DNA of 64,000 nucleotides. It comes from Tieghemiomyces parasiticus (Eukaryota > Kickxellomycota > Dimargaritomycetes > Dimargaritales > Dimargaritaceae). Within the stretch, counting starts at the first letter, position 1; every line of letters starts with the position of its first letter. The stretch lies in the NCBI GenBank assembly GCA_027575765.1, contig JANBPT010000040.1, positions 1 through 64,000 of the forward strand, read 5' to 3'. Position numbers and translations under genes: made by a program. Shown here piece by piece: positions 60,479 through 64,000 of this stretch. The notes under the pieces are model-generated. The model searched no databases. It was not told the DNA's origin and worked only from the letters and a program-made list of their open reading frames with translations.

Positions 60479-62759
60479 TGTGCAAGCCCTCACTACAGCC
60501 GCATCGGATTGTAGGTGTGTGGGACAAATGATGTATACCCATATTGAAATGGTGTCTGGGACTTCAATCCCCCAAGCGCCACAAGCACGCTCTTAAGCCT
60601 GCTACCGTTTCTGGTATTCTCCCAGTCCCTACGCGTCCTAGCCATCTGTCTCCTACTCGCATGCCAATTTCCTTTATGACTCGAGCAGCCCAGTCCAATG
60701 CTGCTCCGGAGGCCAGGCAATTGGCTGCCCGGCCCCAGTCCAGGCTTGGCATCGAGGGCCTCCCTCACCAGACCCTTGTTCCCCGCCTGCCAGGCGTGTG
60801 TAGTGCGCATTTCTTTCAGTCCCCCCCCCGCTTGCCAAACGAGACTACAACCACAACGTCGGGTCACCTTCACAAGCAGCTGCAAAGCAAGGACAGCCGC
60901 CGGGCTTGCTACATGGTTAGACTCAATATACACCGACTCTTAGATAGTCCAAAGCCTTCATTTCACATCCACCGGTAAGCGCTGGCCTGCTTCCACTTGT
61001 GGAATGTATCGTTGCTTGACCCTGATTTCTAGCAATGCGGCGCTACACGTGGAGCATGCCTGTCCATTAATGCCATTGCAGCAGAGTGATCAGGCAAGTC
61101 AACTTGGGGCCCCTGCTGGTCACCGGAAGAGGACGAAGGATTATACCAGGCCGTGATGGCCCACGGTGCTGACAACCAGGTGGCCATTGTCTAGACAGGT
61201 GGATACACGGGGCAATGTGCAGTACAGGATGCGGCACAGGGTTTCCACTGGCGTGGTCCGTTTCCAAGGCCCGTATGTTGCAACCAGCTCGCCGTCTACC
61301 AGACCACCCCGCTCCACTGACCGGGACGATCCGTGGCTCCTGCAGTGGGTGCCCATAGTGGGCAATTGTCGGGCCCAGTGGCAGTCCAAAAGGCACTGGA
61401 TGGCTACGTACCACCCCACCGCCACCATTACCGGATACGGGTGGCTGAGCAGATTTGGTACCAATCTATCGTGGCCTGGGCTCAGGACGCTTGGAGCCGC
61501 AGCAAGGTCAAGTGGCTTAAAGCAGCGATTGTATACCCGGGAGAACCAACCAGGAAACTGGCAGGTGGCCACCTCCCAAATGGGGCATGGCCAAATATTG
61601 ATGCCAGTGCAAGCCCCGTGTAATATGCGGCACTCCAGGAGTCCCTGGAGCTGTACTCTGGTGGCAGGGCACATCCAAAGCCACCATCACTGAATACGGG
61701 CTGCGGCCCCCTCATAGGAATTGGTAAATCTACTGGCCCCACGCGGACGACGCGCGCCCTGTGCCCAGGGTTCACCACCTGTCAGCCGATCCACCCGAGA
61801 CCCGCCAACCTATACCAGGCCCTGGCAAAGGGTTCAGGCGTCGGACCCGGCAACCACTGTTGACAATCTAGCCTACTCGGGGGTTGGACTGGAGTTCTTT
61901 ACCAGTGCCAGTTTGGTGGGTCCACTCCCTCAAGGCAGGTTGGTCTTGGGGTCCAAGGTGCCTTGGCTGGTAGGGCTATACCCACCTGCAGACTCCCTAG
62001 CCAAACATCCTGTTGAACCGCCATGGGTACCAGTGAGGGTACAGCCGCCCGTCTCCTGGACCTTCACCGGGAACACAGGTCCGCATAGCCGCACGTCTCT
62101 CTGCAGAGGGACCTTGCTCTACACTGGTGCTTGATCCCAAATCTAACTTGGCCCCACAAGGTGTGTGGTGAAGCAACCACTCAGGTCAAGCAGGCTTTTG
62201 ATTCAACATTTGCTAATGTTGGTTGATTATAGCCGGTACCTGGTTTCGAACCCGTTTCAAAGCATGAAGTGCACGTCTCTGTCATGTAGTCACCCTTGAC
62301 GTTGTAGGGTGGATTTGCTTGACAGTAGGCGCCACTATATCGCCGCACAAGACAGCTATGCGTAAATAAGTATGTGTTTAGAGAGGGCAGCGTTTAACTG
62401 AACAGCACCCGTACGACTATCGAAGGAAGACAGTTGTCGTTCAAGCCGCTCACTCATGGGGACGGTGGTTTAGTTAGTACTGAAAGCAGTGGTGAGCTGC
62501 CGTCGTCACCAAGGCTACTAAATTGAACTCCGACCCCGCGCTTGACCAAGCTAAGGAAACCCCATTGAACAGGGTGGTCCCGCCCACGGGCCACGATAAA
62601 GCGTCCAAGTTTCGAAGCGGAATGGCCAGTCGGGTGTGTCTCTACCCGTTAAGCCCGGCTCTGCGGTGTCCGCCTCGTAATGGTCGTAAGTCTTTTACCG
62701 AATGAGCCAGCTGAGGTGACCATTATGTTCATTATACCACCATTGAAGAGGACTGAGTG
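60479..62759 (-). repeat. Degenerate 2.28 kb dispersed repeat, copy B
   Basis: Reverse-oriented, fuller copy of the element at 39383-41440. About 220 bp at 61981-62200 are unique to this copy. Relative to copy A it has scattered substitutions and single-base indels that change reading frames; for example the frame corresponding to 39685-39918 is broken by one base. Termini are TGTGCAAGCC on the left and GACTGAGTG on the right, with no obvious terminal repeat or target duplication. The element class is unknown. Confidence 0.8.
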
Positions 62760-63707
62760 TGATGTCGACGGGAGCAAGCAGAGGGGACGTGGTCAGATAT
62801 GTCACTATTAAGAATATTAGTAAGTATATTTTAGTTTCATAATGCATATATATTATTGATGAAGATAGCCCCGAAAATTGACACTGGGTGGCTGACATTT
62901 ACTCTCGCTGATATGTATCGGCCCTGTCAGACATGGATACTGAAGCCGGCTACAATCCGAACTTTTTTAAAAGTCCGTTTGCAAGAGCTTGGCTCGAATA
63001 TTTACCCTTTTTACCAGATCTTACCCCCTACTTAAGGATAAATAAAATCCAACCAAAGTACCAGTAACCTATATTTACCAGGTCTGGCCAGCAATGGGCT
63101 TACGTTTTTCAACGGAATATAGGTTACTATTCCCAGGACTGATATGCTGAGACTATTTATGCCAATCATTCTGTCATTCTGCTGTGCGGGGGGGGGGGCT
63201 GTACTGCTCCCCCCCCTTCACTCCTCTTCCTTGCCGTCTTTCTAATTGGTATGTCACTAGCTTGTTGTAGTTCGTTTAGTAACATCGCCAATGATGTCGG
63301 GTCAGCTTTGATTTCTAACCGGCCAGCGCCATCGGATCCGCCATGGTCAATTTTTAACCTTTTGGACTCCACCGTCGCCTTTTCGGTAACCACAGTCGTC
63401 ATGCACAACGTACCCGCTGGTGTCGAGTCCTGGGGTACTGTAGCTGTATAAAAAAAAGTCATTTCCCATTTGCGTATGCAGAGGTTGTTTGGAATCCGAA
63501 TGCTTTCCACATCTTAACTGGGTCGCTGCAACCCCTACTTCTATGCACAGCCACCAGAGAAAGCCCGCCAGGCAAGTCTACGCTAAAGTGCTTTTATAAA
63601 TGTATACATATAGTTGGTTTTTATCATTATCGATTGGGTGGCCTATCGTCGCTACCCATGGACCAGGCTGCAAAATACCCACACGCTCGCTTTCTCTAGG
63701 GAAGGGG
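62760..63707. other. Spacer downstream of the aminotransferase gene
   Basis: AT-rich first half. A minus-strand open segment at about 63166-63460, preceded by acceptor-like TTTATACAG, contains RLEIKADPTSLAMLLNELQQA, faintly like the end of a COMM domain, but no upstream exon fits because the aminotransferase begins there. No gene called. Confidence 0.45.
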
Positions 63708-64000
63708 CTACCCTGTCGCAATATTCAGAGCCTCGGCCAGTCTCAGAAGACCCAGGTCTAGCTCCACTTGGTCCATAGCGAACGTGAGGCGGAACCACCC
63801 GGGTGTCGTAGCGTGGAAGGCGCGGCCACTAGCCAGGTACACCCCGTGGTCCATTAGGTGGTCAAACAGCGCGGCTTCCTCCTCCGGACTAACCACCGCC
63901 CCCACCTTTCCTTTCTGTTGTTGGGAGACTTTGCAGTACGGCCGCAAATCCATCCACAGGAACGGTCCCGCCCGGGACGGCACATAGTTGATGTGATGGC
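63708..64000 (-). CDS. PLP-dependent aminotransferase class I/II, ACC-synthase-like (C-terminal part; cut by window edge)
   Basis: Ninety-six C-terminal residues before the stop at 63708; the frame is open to the right window edge, so the 5' part lies outside. The segment has INYVPSRAGPFLWMDLR, then EEEAALFDHLMDHGVYLASGRAF and PGWFRLTFAM. This is the C-terminal lobe of fold-type I aminotransferases resembling 1-aminocyclopropane-1-carboxylate synthases. The Arg in GWFRLTF corresponds to the conserved residue binding the substrate carboxylate. In fungi such proteins may be true ACC synthases or alanine-type aminotransferases; the active-site lysine and substrate-pocket residues are outside the window, so the reaction cannot be fixed. 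Confidence 0.85.
   Translation of the reverse strand, partial: HHINYVPSRAGPFLWMDLRPYCKVSQQQKGKVGAVVSPEEEAALFDHLMDHGVYLASGRAFHATTPGWFRLTFAMDQVELDLGLLRLAEALNIATG

Overview
This is eukaryotic nuclear DNA from a fungus. Spliced genes have introns of about 100-320 bp with GTAAGT/GTGAGT donors and CAG/TAG acceptors. The set includes a MATA_HMG-type HMG-box factor, an ENTH/UIM/NPF epsin, the INO80 subunit Ies2, the cytochrome c oxidase assembly factor Pet100 and an ACC-synthase-like aminotransferase. Coding sequence is GC- and CpG-rich, while the wide spacers are closer to even base composition. An early-diverging (zoopagomycete/Kickxellomycotina-like) fungus is plausible from gene structure and divergence, but this is inference.

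Layout: 1-722 is a CpG-depleted block without a gene. 5726-6766 (-) is the HMG-box factor. 7.0-24.1 kb is a 17 kb gene desert. 24102-26347 (+) is Ies2 in five exons, convergent with 26675-28191 (-), a mitochondrial glycine C-acetyltransferase in two exons. 29026-30105 (-) is a dead mariner transposase. 31024-31206 and 32907-33092 (+) are two small Cys-containing proteins with similar N-termini. 33588-34076 (-) is Pet100 in two exons and 34510-36081 (-) is a classical tyrosine phosphatase. 39383-41440 and 60479-62759 are two copies, in opposite orientation, of an unidentified degenerate repeat of 2.06-2.28 kb. 43474-46231 (+) is epsin in four exons. 47735-49300 (-) is eIF2-gamma in two exons, divergent from 50443-51852 (+), the pseudouridine synthase Cbf5. 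54198-54779 (-) is ribosomal protein eS7. 56223-58239 (-) is a predicted secreted 604-residue orphan in two exons. 63708-64000 (-) is the C-terminus of an aminotransferase that runs off the window.

The housekeeping genes do not form a pathway cluster. eIF2-gamma, Cbf5 and eS7 all serve ribosomes and translation, and eIF2-gamma and Cbf5 share one 1.14 kb divergent promoter region, so co-expression is possible. Several starts were set by the first real ATG, because the open frames extend upstream through non-ATG codons (phosphatase, glycine C-acetyltransferase, secreted protein).

No clear new multi-gene system is visible. The most interesting items are the secreted orphan, the paired small Cys proteins, the HMG-box gene without the usual sex-locus neighbours, the mariner fossil, and the unidentified 2 kb repeat with a conserved Cys-containing segment.
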